Part shown: piece after piece, positions 20,311-31,609 of the stretch
Layout: each line of letters starts with the position of its first letter
Position numbering within the stretch: the stretch's first letter is position 1
Assembly: GCA_963170055.1 (NCBI GenBank)
Contig: CAUJGJ010000397.1
Location: 4,158,501-4,222,500, forward strand
Length of the DNA: 64,000 nucleotides
Source of the DNA: Halisarca cf. caerulea
Taxonomy: Eukaryota; Porifera; Demospongiae; Chondrillida; Halisarcidae
Reading direction: 5' to 3'
Translations under genes and position numbers: made by a program
The notes under the pieces: generated by a model
What the model saw: only the letters and a program-made list of their open reading frames with translations
The model's database searches: none
Told to the model about the DNA's origin: nothing

Positions 20311-22258
20311 CTATTTGCTTTTGAAAAAGTCAGCAATCTTGGACTGCATCATTAGTCCTTTTCGGTTGTCTAAGTACTTGTCTAAAGTATCTAGACTGGA
20401 AAAGAAATGAGATGCATCTTCTTGTGCTTGGATATACTGACGAAGTTTGTCAATGCACATCTGGGCTTCTCCAAGGGTAACTTCAGGGATAACAGCTTCA
20501 ACATCATCATCACTATCGTCAAGATCCTCTGTAACACCATTCTTTCCCTGAACATGTGCCACGATATCATGATTTGTTAGGTTCCCTGCAATAGTGATTT
20601 CTTTATCTGCATTTATATAATCCTCTGGGTCAACATTCTCCAAGCCTGCCATACCATTTCGTCTTAAAAAATGTAGCTGCTCCTGAAGGTCTTGTTCCAC
20701 ATCTGTATCACTGTCAGATTCTTTGGGGGCTGCTTCTTCAGAAAGGTCGTCGAATCCAGCTTTATGAAAGCAATTTTGCAATGTGCTCGCTGAAATTTCA
20801 TTCGAACTAGCATCGATAAAATGGAATGCATCAAGGATACTGACCGAATACTCCTCACCTCAGTCCAAAGAAGAAATGAGCTTTGCAAGTAACTTCTTGC
20901 GATACCAAGCTTTAAGTGCTCGAATCACTCCCTGATCCATGGGTTGGAGCTTTGATGTTGCATTAGGAGTAAAAAAATGCCACTTTAACATTCGTCAAGC
21001 CTTCAAAATGCGGATGGGTAGGGAAGTTATCAACAATCAACAATATGGTACACTTTTGACATTGAAAATGCTTATCCAGCTTGTAAACTCAGGATTCAAA
21101 AAGGGAGGAAGTCATCCAGGCCTTTTTCGTTGCATCATAGTTGACTGGTAGTGATTGCACATTCTTGAAGCACCTTGGCTTTTTGCTTTTCCCAATCACT
21201 AGTAAAGGAAGTTTCTCATTCCCATCTGCATTGGCCCCAACCATTACAGTTATTCTGTCCTTGCTGTGTTTACCTCCATGGCATGGCTCTTTCTTGAATT
21301 CCAATGTCTTATCAGGAAGAAGCTTGAAGAACAATCCTGCGCAGGTATGTTATGTCCGAATCTAGCCAAAACACGGGCACTTTGTGGTTTTTACGTTATG
21401 AATTTCATTATCACTGAATTGCGTGGGTTGGTCATGTGCCAGTAACGTGAATCAGCTTAGGAAGCTCCGCGACAAGCAAGGTTATCTATCGAGTTATCTA
21501 TGGTAAAAGGTCCAGACCCTACCCAACTTTACACAGCACGTTTTGTTCATGAAATTCTAAGCTCTGGCTTTGGATAATAACGTTTTCTTTGGCAGATTTG
21601 GGGTTCACCGACTTTAGTATGAACTAAATATCTTGGAAGGGAAGAATCCGATTTCAAGAAAAGTTGACAATGTTTTCTGAACTCCTTCATTTACAATAAC
21701 GGGGCTACGTAAGATCGTATGCTGAAGGTATAGTGTACAAAGATTGATTTAGCCTTGAGAGAAGCCTTTTCACTGGGCAAATTTCTTTGTGAAAGGCGGA
21801 GATCTCAGTAGATGGCGCTCATGACTACGGAAATGTTCGGTACCTGTGTGATCTTTTGAGGCTAGTTTTGTGTCCAAAAGCCTAAGTTTCTACCACCGTG
21901 TTTTGGATTTTTAAGTTTTCGAGTACGGTCAGAAAAAACTGATCATACGACGTTTTGAGACTTTGCACAATAGTTTAAAAGGCTCAGATACCAAGTAGAT
22001 ATGTTTAAGATATAACACAAAGCGTTTTCTGGGCATCACTACTCGTGTGCATGGAGAAAAGATCTATTGATTTCACTTCTTCGATAACGGCGGCCATTTT
22101 TGTTTATGTCCAAGATCGGACATAACATATCTGCGTGTTTCATCGGCATTGAAGACACTTTCGGGCTCATAGCCTTGTAAAAGGATTGGTAAAGAAGATG
22201 ACACCCATTGATCCATTGTTCCTCATTGACTGAGCCGCTTTCACCACAGATTCATTTT
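20311..22258 (-). pseudogene. Tigger transposase, catalytic and C-terminal part
   Basis: Reading 22258 downward: a stretch with shifts gives ESVFNADET with the first catalytic D, then the MITE (22127-21348), then GLFFKLLPDKTLEF, GGKHSKDRITVMVGANADG, KLPLLVIGKSKKPRCF and LPVNYDATKKAWMT. The second D region is degraded at 21000-20890. The acidic C-terminal tail (20781-20311) ends IADFFKSK. Several shifts; inactive. Confidence 0.8.
21348..22127. mobile_element. TA-flanked MITE inside Tigger
   Basis: Twelve-bp ends TGTTATGTCCGA and its inverse enclose 780 bp; TA flanks both sides (21346-21347, 22128-22129), as for Tc1/mariner relatives. It sits a few codons after NADET of the Tigger core. No coding sequence. 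Confidence 0.75.
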
Positions 22259-22264
22259 GGGATA

Positions 22265-22493
22265 TGTAGTGGACTCTTAGTGTGCATGCAGGTTATTATA
22301 TGTTTTAGTAGTGTTATTATCAGCTGTGTGCCTTTACCTTGCTGTAGCTATTATTAGAGTGTATTACGTAATGTCTGAGTAGAATAATGCCTTAGGGTCT
22401 GATGTGATTGTTAATTATTGAGTTGGCTATCGTGAAGAGTGTTTTCGAAGAGGTTCTCATTGACTAGTTACAAGTAGATAGCAGCGCACTACA
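22265..22493 (+). repeat. Gypsy1 5' LTR
   Basis: Starts TGTAGTGGACTC, ends GCGCACTACA. Contains several TTATTA-rich stretches. Three mismatches to the 3' copy. Confidence 0.95.
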
Positions 22494-22511
22494 TGGTGTC
22501 AGAATAGCGGA
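22494..22511 (+). promoter_or_regulatory. Gypsy1 primer binding site candidate
   Basis: TGGTGTCAGAATAGCGG immediately follows the LTR, as expected for a tRNA primer site. I cannot name the tRNA with confidence. Confidence 0.6.
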
Positions 22512-22513
22512 CG

Positions 22514-25130
22514 ATGTCTAGCCTTCGCCTTCAGCCCCCCTCAGCCTTCAATTTCCGCACTCCAGACGAGTGGCCTCGCTGGAGGAAGCGTTTTGAACAG
22601 TTCCGCCTCGCATCAGGCTTGTCCGATGACAGTGACGCGAAGCAGATCAGTACCTTGTTGTACTGCATGGGCGGGCGAGGATGCCGAAGATACTCTGTCA
22701 TCCACCAACATCACGGCAGAAGAGAAAAGAAAGTACGAGTCCGTCCTTGGAAAGTTCGATGAATTCTTTAAAGTTAGACGGAACGTAATCTTCGAGCGGG
22801 CCAAATTCAATCGCAGAATCCAACAGCGAGGAGAATCGGTGGAACAGTTTATTACAGCACTGTATAGCCTGGTAGAATCTTGTAATTATGGTGATCTCAG
22901 AGACGAGATGATCCGTGATCAAATCGTAGTGGGAATTAGTGACTCATCTCTGTCAGAGCGGCTCCAGATGATGGCAGACCTTACCTTGGAGAAGGCCATG
23001 ACGCTTGTACGTCAACGTGAAGCGGTCCACGAGAATCAGCTTACCCTGAAAGGTCAACTAAAACCAGAAATGCGTCTGGAGTCAATCCAAAAGCAGCCTC
23101 CATTTAAGGGGAAGCAGAAGCCCACCAAGAATGCTTACCAAGCTAAGACCCAGCACAAGTGTACTCGGTGTGGTCGCAGTTCCCACTCACGAAACCAGTG
23201 TCCTGCGCGAGACGCCGAGTGCCACAAGTGTCATAAGAGGGGCCATTACAGCGCTCAGTGCTTAACCAAATCAGTCTCAGAGATTAGTGATCCACCACCC
23301 AGCCAGGATCTACCAGATTATGACCTAGCATATCTCAACACAATCGGCTCTGGCAAAACGACCATGTGGACATGTAAGGTACTCGTTAATGGTCAGGAGA
23401 CATGCTTCAAGGTCGACACTGGTGCAGAAGTCACCGTGATGTCTGCGCAAGAGTGTGCAAACCTGGAATTAGGTGTCATTCAACATGCGACAAAGCAACT
23501 GAGGGGGCCAGATGGCTCTCCTCTCACAGTTGATGGTCAAGTTACTGCCAAATTAGCATACAAAGATCATGAGTGCACTCACACCATTTTCATCCTACGT
23601 AGCCTAAAGCACAACCTCCTAGGCCTACCCGCCATTCGTGATCTCCAAATCCTCCCAAAGGTTGACAGCATTGACCAGACACCAAAGATGCAGTTCCCTT
23701 CGCTCTTCGCTGGCCTTGGCGAATTCAAGGGTGCCCCGTATGAGATTAAACTCAAGCCCGACTTCAAGCCATTTGCCTTGTACACGCCACGCACAGTGGC
23801 ACTGCCCTTGCGAGAGAAGGTTCAAGCAGAGTTACAGCGCATGCAGGAACTCGGAGTCATCTCACCCATTGAAGAACCAACCCCGTGGTGCTCGGGTATG
23901 GTTGTGGTGCCCAAGAAATCTGGCCAGGTACGCATTTGTGTTGACTACCGTGTTTTGAATGAGAGTGTTTTGCGTGAAGTCCACCCTTTGCCTAAGGTAG
24001 ATGAAACCCTAGCCCAAATGGCAGGAGCAGCAGTGTTCAGCAAGCTAGATGCAAATTGTGGATTCTGGCAGATCCCGCTAGACGAAAGCTCGCGTAAATT
24101 GACAACCTTCATTACACCATTTGGGAGGTTCTGCTTCAACCGCATGCCATTTGGGATCTGCAGTGCACCAGAGTACTTCCAACGCCGCATGAGCTCCATT
24201 CTTACAGGTCACAAGGGTGTACTCTGTCATATGGATGATGTTTTCATCTTCGGCAGTGATCAGAGCGAGCATGATGCAAGACTTCAGGCAGCCCTCCAGA
24301 CCATCAAAGATGCAGGAGTCACCCTCAATGCTGACAAGTGCAAGTTTTCCCAGAGTAGCGTCACATTTTTGGGTCACGTTATCGACCGCAATGGCATCTC
24401 TGCAGATCCAAGCAAGACCAGAGCTGTTCTTGAGATGAGCAAACCAACCAGCGTAACTGAGCTTCGAAGATATCTCGGTATGGTGAATCAACTCGGGAAG
24501 TTTTCACCCAAACTCTCAGATTTGTCACAGCCACTGAGAGAACTCCTAAGCAAGAATCGTAGTTGGACGTGGGGTTCAGCTCAAGAAGCTTCATTCTGTG
24601 AGATCAAGAGAAAATTAGCAACACCTACAGTACTAGCACTGTACGACATGGCAGCCCCTACAAAGATCTCTGCTGATGCATCAGCATATGGGCTGGGTGC
24701 AGTACTCCTTCAGCAACATGCAGATCACTGGAAGCCCGTGGCATTTGCTTCGAGATCAATGACGGACACAGAAAGCCGTTATTCCCAAATCGAGAAGGAG
24801 GCCTTAGCACTTGTTTGGCCATGCGACAAATTCTCTGACTACATTCTAGGCAAGGACATCCAGCTCGAAACGGACCATAAGCCCTTGGTGCCTCTCTCGG
24901 GAAAAACCAATCTCGACTGTCTACCTCCGCGAGTTCTCCGCTTCCGGCTCCGTCTAATGAGATTTTCTTACACCATAAGTCATGTTCCCGGAAAGCATCT
25001 GTACACTGCAGATACTCTTTCTCGGGCTCCTGTTTCTGTTCCTGAGACAACCAATGAAATGGAGAACAACTACACTGAGTGCTTCGTCAACAATATTGTT
25101 TCGAGTCTACCAGCATCATCAGATCGCTGA
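22514..25130 (+). pseudogene. Gypsy1 gag-protease-RT-RNase H
   Basis: Gag starts at ATG 22514 (MSSLRLQPPSAFNF) and shifts frame near 22670; from there a frame of about 820 residues is open to 25130. It holds the gag core, two zinc knuckles (CTRCGRSSHSRNQC and CHKCHKRGHYSAQC), the protease VDTGAEVTV, the RT with FSKLDANCGFW and a CHMDDVFIF catalytic box (HMDD in place of YMDD/YIDD), and RNase H beginning KISADASAYGLG. The stop at 25130 lies between RNase H and integrase, where another shift occurs. Product copies the element RNA in virus-like particles; in this copy two or three single-base lesions stop it. Confidence 0.9.
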
Positions 25131-26004
25131 TTCCACCTGCCAACGCTTAGCAAGCCTCTGCAAGGAGGGATGGCCCAATCGCATTCAACAGGTTGCACAT
25201 GATCTCCGCAGGTTCTGGCCAGTGAGAGGAGAATTGACCATGCATGATGGACTACTGCTTCGAGGTAGCAGAATTGTTGTTCCTCACAAGCTTCAAAAGG
25301 AAACCCTTGAGAAGATTCACTGTGGCCACCAAGGCATCCGCAAGTGCCAGCAAAGGGTTTCAATGGCTGTATGGTGGTCTGGAGTCAATCAACAAGTAGA
25401 ACAGCTCATTCTCAACTGCCAGGAGTGCTCTAAGTCAGGTACATCTCGCAGGCAACCATTGCTTCCTACCCCATTACCGCAATATCCCTGGGAGAAAGTT
25501 GCCTCCGATTTATTTGAGCTAAACGGAGTCACATACATTCTAGTGGTTGACTACTTCTCCAGGTATGTAGAGGTCCAGTCACTCACAACAACCACTTCTG
25601 CTAGTGTCATCCGCACCCTCAAGTCTGTCTTTGCTAGACATGGTTTACCGACAACAGTTGTAAGTGACAACGGGCCACAATATAGCTCACAAGAGTTTGC
25701 ATCTTTTGCACGGGAATACCAGTTTGAGCATTTGACAAGCAGTCCGCAGTACCCCCAGAGTAATGGGTTGGCCGAAAGAACAGTGAAGACAGTCAAGAGT
25801 CTTCTGGGGAAATCTTCGGATCCTTGTCTTGCTCTATTAGCTTACCGGAGCACGCCACTACCATGGTGTGGCTTCAGTCCTGCTCAGCTCCTCATGGGTA
25901 GATCGTTGAGATCAAACATCCCACAGATTCCTCAAAGCTTTGTTCCGGAATGGTCATACCTCACAGAATTCCGTGAAAAAGATGCAGAGGAAAAGAGGAA
26001 GTAG
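25070..26004 (+). pseudogene. Gypsy1 integrase
   Basis: The frame overlaps the end of RNase H and continues with the H-H-C-C zinc domain (HCGHQG and NCQECSKSG), the catalytic core SDLFELN, VVSDNGPQYSS and NGLAERTVKT (D, D, E) and part of the C-terminal domain. A stop at 26004 is followed by another 110 codons of related sequence (VWVRTNNRIDPG) reaching the purine tract, so the C-terminus is interrupted. Confidence 0.9.
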
Positions 26005-26324
26005 AAGACCAATTTTGATTTACGCCATCGAGTCAGTGAGCTCCCACCACTTGAACCAGACCAAACAGTCTGGGTCCGGACCAACAACAGGATTGATCCT
26101 GGTCAGGTACTGACCTCTGCCCACACTCCTCGATCCTATGTTGTTGGAACACCTTCAGGGACACTTCGTAGAAACCAGGTTCACATCACTACCCGACCTA
26201 GTGTGAGCGATTTCAGTGACGACTGCAACAACATCCATAACACTCCATCAAGAGCTGTTACTCGTTCTCAGACAGGTGCCCCAATCAGACCCCCAGCCAG
26301 ACTCTCCTACTGGAGAAGGGGAGA

Positions 26325-26553
26325 TGTAGTGGACTCTTAGTGTGTATGCATGTTATTATATGTTTTAGTAGTGTTATTATCAGCTGTGTGCCTTTACCTT
26401 GCTGTAGCTATTATTAGAGTGTATTACGTAATGTCTGAGTAGAATAATGCCTTAGGGTCTGATGTGATTGTTAATTATTGAGTTGGCTATCGTGAAGAGT
26501 GTTTTCGAAGAGGTTCTCGTTGACTAGTTACAAGTAGATAGCAGCGCACTACA
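26325..26553 (+). repeat. Gypsy1 3' LTR
   Basis: Same length as the 5' LTR, starting directly after a purine-rich tract. Differences are at TGTGTATGCATG (5' copy TGTGCATGCAGG) and CTCGTTG (5' copy CTCATTG). Confidence 0.95.
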
Positions 26554-26586
26554 GGATATACCATGACGAGTTTTAAATCGCTGTAA

Positions 26587-26958
26587 TCAGCTGCTGCTAC
26601 AACAAAAATCAACATGACCCAGTTCTTTCGCGAGTTCCGAGGCTTTCGTCTGCAAAACGGTGCCAGTCACGGGAACATTTTTACCACGAACACTCTTAAA
26701 CCATACTAACAAGGCTTCTTCTACATCATCATACGCCGCTGTCCTCAACCTTTTCCGCTGTGGCTCGAAGGCAGCTTCATCAAAAGCGTTGAGTATCTTC
26801 CCTTTATCTTTGATAATGGTAGAAAGAGTAGAGTTTGCGATGCCAAATTCCTTCGCTATCTGTCCTTTGGATCCACGCTGGCCAGAACGTGAATCTACTG
26901 CCTTCAGAATCTGGACTTTATCTTTGAGAGACAATGATTTTTGCTTCAAAGCAGCCAT
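26587..26958 (-). pseudogene. Tigger transposase, N-terminal DNA-binding part
   Basis: MAALKQKSLSLKDKVQILKA begins a CENP-B-type helix-turn-helix (QIAKEFGIANSTLSTIIKDK), followed by the second HTH start (VEEALLVWFKSVR). After 26587 a stop is followed by LQRFKTRHGI, cut by Gypsy1. Binds Tigger terminal repeats. Confidence 0.88.
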
Positions 26959-27157
26959 ATCTTCACATTAAGCAATATTTCTCACCAAGGAGTAATGAAA
27001 TTCATTCATGTTATCCGGTATTTCGCGGTATTCGTTTTCGTGTTATCCAGAGAAAAATGTATTGTACTGTATGACCTCTAGGTTAGGACCACGGAAATGC
27101 TTCGTGTTAATACATATTTCGAGTTAAGCGATTTCGTGTTAACGTGGTTCCACTGTA

Positions 27158-28597
27158 CCTAATTCTTTATGGGCAGAAGAAGCAGAATAATCTCTACGTT
27201 TGTGAAGGACAGTTCTACACGCAAAGTTTAAAAGTGTTTCTAACCGATGGCTTTCCTCTTTAGTGCAAACAGACCACACATTGTCACAATAGTCAAATAG
27301 GGGAAGAATGCATGATTCGAGGTAGAGAAGAAGAGAACTAGGGAGAAACCAAGAGAGGCGACGTAGAAGGTTGAGACTACAAGTAACCTTGTTACAAACA
27401 ATCTCAATATGATCACCCCACGATAAGGTATCATTTACTACTACTCCAAGAAATTTGAACTTATGAACCTGCTCAATGTCTACAGTTTCTACTTTGAGAG
27501 CTAATTTGTCACTAACTTTTTTTCTTGCAGAGTGAATCAACATGCTTTTGGTTTTGGAGATGTTTAGTTTTAGGCCATTTTGTTTTAACCACAAATTTGC
27601 TAAATCAAGAGTGAGTTGGAGAGAGGAGTTTAGTTCCTGAATATTATTACTAATTAGGAAAATGGTTGTGTCATCTGCAAAAAGTACGGTGGAATTTGAT
27701 GGAAGAACAGAAGGCAGGTCATTGATGAAAGCAGAGAAAAGGGCCAGCTGGGCCTAGTGTGGAGCGTTGCAGAACCCCATTGGTAGGGAAACAAAGAGAG
27801 GAATATTCATTTTCAACACGGGTTTGATGGCAACGGTTAGAGAGATAAGACTTAAACCAGGCAATTGTGGAAGGAGACAGACCAAGGTGAGAGAGTTTCC
27901 AAAGAAGCAAATTGTGATTTACAGTGTCAAAAGCCTTGGAAATGTCTAAAAACACTACTCCCACATACTTCTTGTTATCAAGCGCTTTATACCATTGGTC
28001 AAGGCAAAAAAGAAGAAGAGATTGTGTAGAGTGATTTTGTCGAAAGCCAGATTGAAATGGGATAAAAGATCATTTTGGTTTAGATGTGAAGAAAGTTGCT
28101 TTTGGACATGTTTTTCAAGAAGTAAACTGACAACGGGAAGAAGAGAGATAGGATGATAGTTTGAAGGAGTTGCTCGATCACCTGATTTATGTAATGGAAC
28201 AATAGAAGCATATTTCCAGGCTCTCAGAAAGGTTGAGGAAGCAATGGAAGAATTTATAATCGCGCAAAGGGGATCACAGATGACAGAGCGAGCATCAATT
28301 AAGGCACAAGAAGGAATGTTATCAATACCGGTAGCACATTTATGTTTAAGAGTAGCAAGATTATCCTTTACCACATCAGGGGTGGTCATAGAGAGATTGA
28401 AGATGGGAGGGGTAAAAGGTCGAGGAGGGGGTGGAGGGTCAGAACTAGGAGCAAAATTAGAAGAGCCAACAGATGCAAAGTGATTGTTAAGTGTATTTGC
28501 TATTGTGACAGGATCACTGTTAAAGGATGACCATGCACTAGAAGGAGACGAGGATGTAGCAAGCTTAAGAGTATTCCAAATCACTGAAGGTTGTGCA
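27158..28597 (-). pseudogene. LINE reverse transcriptase
   Basis: Reading downward from 28597: NAQPSVIWNTLK, PLHKSGDRATPSNYHPISLL (RT motif 1), a shifted section with LDISKAFDTVNHNLLLWKL, NGVLQRSTLGP, the catalytic LFADDTTIF near 27690, and LWLKQNGLKLNISKTKS, KFKFLGVVVNDTLSW. At least three shifts. The downstream tail lies at 20130-19895. Upstream coding sequence beyond F3 is at 28953-29200. Confidence 0.85.
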
Positions 28598-28952
28598 TTT
28601 TTAGGGGCTGCCACAGGCAGCCCCTATATTGTTTTCATTTGGACTTCCGGTGTGTAACGCTCGTCCGATATATATATATATATATATATAATATGGATTT
28701 GAAGAAAAGTCTTATAATAGAGAATTTATATAATAGTAATAGAGAAGTATGAATTTATACAGGAATGAGTTATAGGAATTGTTTTAAAAACAATTGCCAA
28801 ATATGGCAATTGTTTTCAAAACAATCGTCCAGTTACAATAAACAGTATGTTCAATGAATGTTCAGCTGTGCATTTACACTCCAATGCTTTGCAAGTGATT
28901 CGAGTGCGTGGGGCGGCAGCCCCCACGAGTTTTTAACTCGAATTACTTGTTT
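28598..28952 (+). mobile_element. F-family element, copy F3, in the LINE
   Basis: Complete copy with left hairpin GGGGCTGCC / GGCAGCCCC (one change in the loop region), TA tract, central palindrome and right cruciform-capable end. On the LINE strand it lies in an A run between coding for KYDYFHRLFQ and NAQPSVIW. Confidence 0.85.
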
Positions 28953-29206
28953 TGGAAAAGTCTATGAAAGTAATCATATTTTGATTTACGTTGAAGCCAG
29001 ACTACAAGGTTACGTTGTGCTCTATAGATATTTTTGGAAGCAGGGGATGGGTTTCGACGGTAGAAGAGACAAAGGCTATCATGTCTATCCATTTCATCTC
29101 GAATAGATTTAGTAATCCATGGCGTTGGGTTACTGTTTTGAGAGGTGCATGCATATCAAGAACTTCAGAAAATAGCTTATTAAAGGTGTCTACTTTTCAC
29201 TGGGGT
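28953..29206 (-). pseudogene. LINE ORF2, endonuclease-RT linker fragment
   Basis: Minus strand shows FNKLFSEVLDMHAPLKTVT, then PWITKSIRDEMDRHD in a shifted frame and YRRNPSPASKNIYRAQRN, the linker typical of LINE proteins between endonuclease and RT. The endonuclease itself is missing at the Gypsy2 LTR junction. Confidence 0.75.
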
Positions 29207-29367
29207 AACACTCAATGATCTGTCTTTTCATAGACTGTATCTGCGTGTGTGTCTTAGTTAGAGTTAGTTAGAGTGAGTTGATGTAAAGTGCTTTTTGGCT
29301 ATTTGAATGAAGAAGTCATTTGTATGACAAGTGTTCGTTGATCCATCGAACCCTTACAGACATTACA
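29207..29367 (+). repeat. Gypsy2 5' LTR, second part
   Basis: ATGATCTGTC onward matches 39468-39520 plus 48981-49074 of the 3' LTR, which shows that the 3' LTR junction at 39520/48981 was once continuous. Confidence 0.88.
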
Positions 29368-29544
29368 TTTTCTGGCGACAAGGATGGGATTCCGTTCAGT
29401 ACACATTGGATCGCTTGAATATTTCGATTCAGCTCAAGAATCCATCTCCTCATATATCGAGAGAGTAAGTGTATTTTTTGAAGCGAATGCTGTTCCCGAG
29501 AACAAGCAAGTTGCAGTTTTCTTGTCAGTGGTAGGAGCACCAAC

Positions 29545-29690
29545 GTACAGCCTCCTGGGAAACCTACTATCACCCGGAAAGCCAGCTGAAAAGACCTTCA
29601 AAAACTTGACGGACACCTTCACAGTCCATTTTGAGCCCAAACCATTGGTCATCGCTCAGTGTTATCATTTTCATCATGTAATCAAGGTCC
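29545..29690 (+). repeat. Gypsy2 gag segment, source of internal duplication
   Basis: Begins ACAGCCTCCTGGGAAACC; the copy at 30393-30536 has the same sequence with about six changes and small gaps. Confidence 0.85.
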
Positions 29691-30392
29691 TACGGAGTCG
29701 ATTGCTGACAATGTAGCTGCCCTCTGGAAACTTTCCGCACACTTCAAGTTTGGACCCCAACTCGAGGATGCTCTCCGTGACCGTCGTGTTTGTGGAGTCC
29801 GTAGTGAGCCTCTTCAGAAGGCTCTTCTTGCTACAAACAATCTCACACTAAAGACAGCCATGGAGAAAGCGCTCAGTATGGAAGCAGCAGAGCGTAACAG
29901 TAAAGACTTACAAGGCAAGACTGCTACGGTGCCTGTGCACAAGATAGCTACTCCTCAGCATTCATCATGCACAGCCTATCATAAGTCATCTTCTACATTT
30001 TGGGGGCCTAAGACACATACTAGCAGAGCCTCCCAGCCTTCAAGTAGGAAATCATGCTACAGATGTGGAAAAACAAATCACACAGCGGATCGCTGTCAAC
30101 ACCTTGAATGAATATGCCATTACTGCTCTAAAAAAGGGCATATTGCCTCAGTCTGCTGGTCCCGTGGGAAGCAACAAGCAAAGACCCATATGCATCACCT
30201 TGATGTGACTGAGGATGACATCGCACAACAGTTGGAAGAAGTGCACCTGTTTCATATTGGCCAAGATCCAACAAAGTCCAGTCCACCAATCACCGTCACC
30301 CTTCAAATCGATAGTGTGCCAGTTCCCTTAGAAGTGGTCACTGGAGCGGAGGTAACAGTCAGGTCGCAAGCCAAAGTCACTCAACCTTTTCC

Positions 30393-30536
30393 TCATACAG
30401 CCTCCTGCGAAACCTACTATCACCCGAAAAGCCAGCTGAAAAGACCTTCAAAAACTTGACGGACACCCTCACAGTCCATTTTGAGCCAAACCATTGGTCA
30501 TCGCTCAGCGTTATCATTTTCATCAGTGTAATCAAG
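30393..30536 (+). repeat. Duplicated gag segment inside Gypsy2 protease
   Basis: Direct repeat of 29545-29690, placed between the protease active-site region and the following protease coding SVHLKSYGGNTIPV. A copying error during reverse transcription is the likeliest origin. Confidence 0.8.
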
Positions 30537-30859
30537 CTCCAGCCCTCTAGTGTACATCTCAAGTCATATGGTGGGAATACTATTCCTGTCTGTGGACAGA
30601 TTTTAGTGCAACTTACCTATGGCACACATTGTGAGCAGTGATCACTGATAGTTGTCACCCAAGTCTCCTTGGCTGTAACTGGTTACGAAAAATTCGCCTG
30701 GACTGAAAGAATATTAGTCATATTTCCTGTGGCTTTCCATCAAGTCCTAAGGCTCTCATCAAGAAGTTTAGTAGCATTTTTCAGTCTGGCCTCGGCACCT
30801 TCACCGGTAACAAAGTCAGCCTCTCCCTATGCCCTGGAGCTACACCATGATTCCACAAA

Positions 30860-31281
30860 CCACGGGCTGTGCCGTTAGCCATACGAGATGCCATGGGACA
30901 GGAGTTAGACAGGTTGGAGTCCAAAGGAATCATCGAGAAAGTCTCCTCTTGCGACTGAGCATCCCCTATTGTAGCAGTTCCGAAGCCTGATGGCACTTAC
31001 CGCCGAATCTGTGGAGATTACAAGGTTACATGTAACCCCGTTTTGGAAGTCGATCAGTATCCTCTGCCAAACCCATTAGATCTATTTGCTTCACTAGCTG
31101 GTGGTAAGACCTTCACCAAGCTGGACCTCACACAGGCTTACCAACAACTCCTGCTGGATGATCCATCCAAGCAGTACACTTCCATAAACATGCACCAAGG
31201 CTTGTACCAGTACAATCGTCTCCCATATGGTATCGCATCTGCTCCAGCAGTCTTCCAACAGACTATGGATAACCTGTTGCA
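30860..31281 (+). pseudogene. Gypsy2 RT, N-terminal half
   Basis: LDRLESKGIIEKVSS, then PIVAVPKPDGTYRRICGDY, FTKLDLTQAYQQLLLD and LPYGIASAPAVFQQTMDNLL, a standard Gypsy RT. AcademH-1 interrupts it after DNLL; it resumes at 35040 with GIPNVCCYIDDILVTG. Confidence 0.88.
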
Positions 31282-31609
31282 TAGTCTCGCGTAGCCAGCC
31301 CCTTTTCCGGAAACGCTTCCCTACGAGAAGCGGGAAAAGGGTCTGGGTGACAAACCCCTGTTTTTCTAATCCAGCTGTCCACAGGAAGTTGGGACACTTG
31401 TGAATGACTAATTGCTTTGATCTCTGACCGCAAGCGCCGCATGATTGATTAACAATGGGAATAAGTCAAGCACGTGTTCAAACTAAAAATGGCGCCGGGC
31501 AAGTGGCCGTACACAGACAGTACAGACCATAGATACTCCAAACATGGACAGACAAACAGTTCTGCCGCAAATCAGCAAGTTGTATTATCTTAAAACTGGT
31601 AAGTTTAAA

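Larger units (their letters stand above)
22265..26553 (+). mobile_element. Gypsy1 LTR retrotransposon, young
   Basis: Two 229-bp LTRs (22265-22493, 26325-26553) differ at three positions; target duplication GGATA (22260-22264, 26554-26558). A primer-binding-site-like TGGTGTCAGAATAGCGG follows the 5' LTR and a purine tract GGAGAAGGGGAGA precedes the 3' LTR. Gag-pol has two shifts and a late stop. It interrupts the Tigger transposase. Confidence 0.95.
20133..27155 (-). mobile_element. Tigger/pogo element inserted in the LINE
   Basis: Ends CAGTGGAACCTCGTTGACAT (20133) and the inverse of CAGTGGAACCACGTTAACAC (27155) are flanked by TA (20131-20132, 27156-27157). The transposase reads on the minus strand: HTH at 26958-26587, then the DDE core at 22258-22130 and 21344-20311. 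Gypsy1 and a MITE split it. Confidence 0.88.
19530..29206 (-). mobile_element. LINE (CR1/Jockey-like), 5' truncated, in Gypsy2 5' LTR
   Basis: Minus-strand coding sequence runs from about 29200 through endonuclease C-terminal and RT regions to 27158, is interrupted by Tigger, and resumes at 20130 to a stop at 19895. The 3' untranslated region continues to about 19530. F3 interrupts it at 28598-28952. The missing 5' part of the endonuclease domain indicates the usual LINE 5' truncation. Confidence 0.8.
29384..30640 (+). pseudogene. Gypsy2 gag and protease region
   Basis: ATG 29384 begins a gag frame (MGFRSVHIGSLEYFDSAQ) that shifts near 29660-29690 and continues to 30111 with one zinc knuckle CYRCGKTNHTADRCQ. 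A further frame carries a protease relic whose DTGA motif has become VTGA near 30340. A 145-bp piece of gag is duplicated inside the protease at 30393-30536. Confidence 0.8.

Noticed and set aside
28602..28622. GC hairpin followed by T or A run as a bacterial rho-independent terminator
   Set aside because: The genome is eukaryotic and the hairpin is the fixed end of every F copy, so it is an element end, not a terminator.
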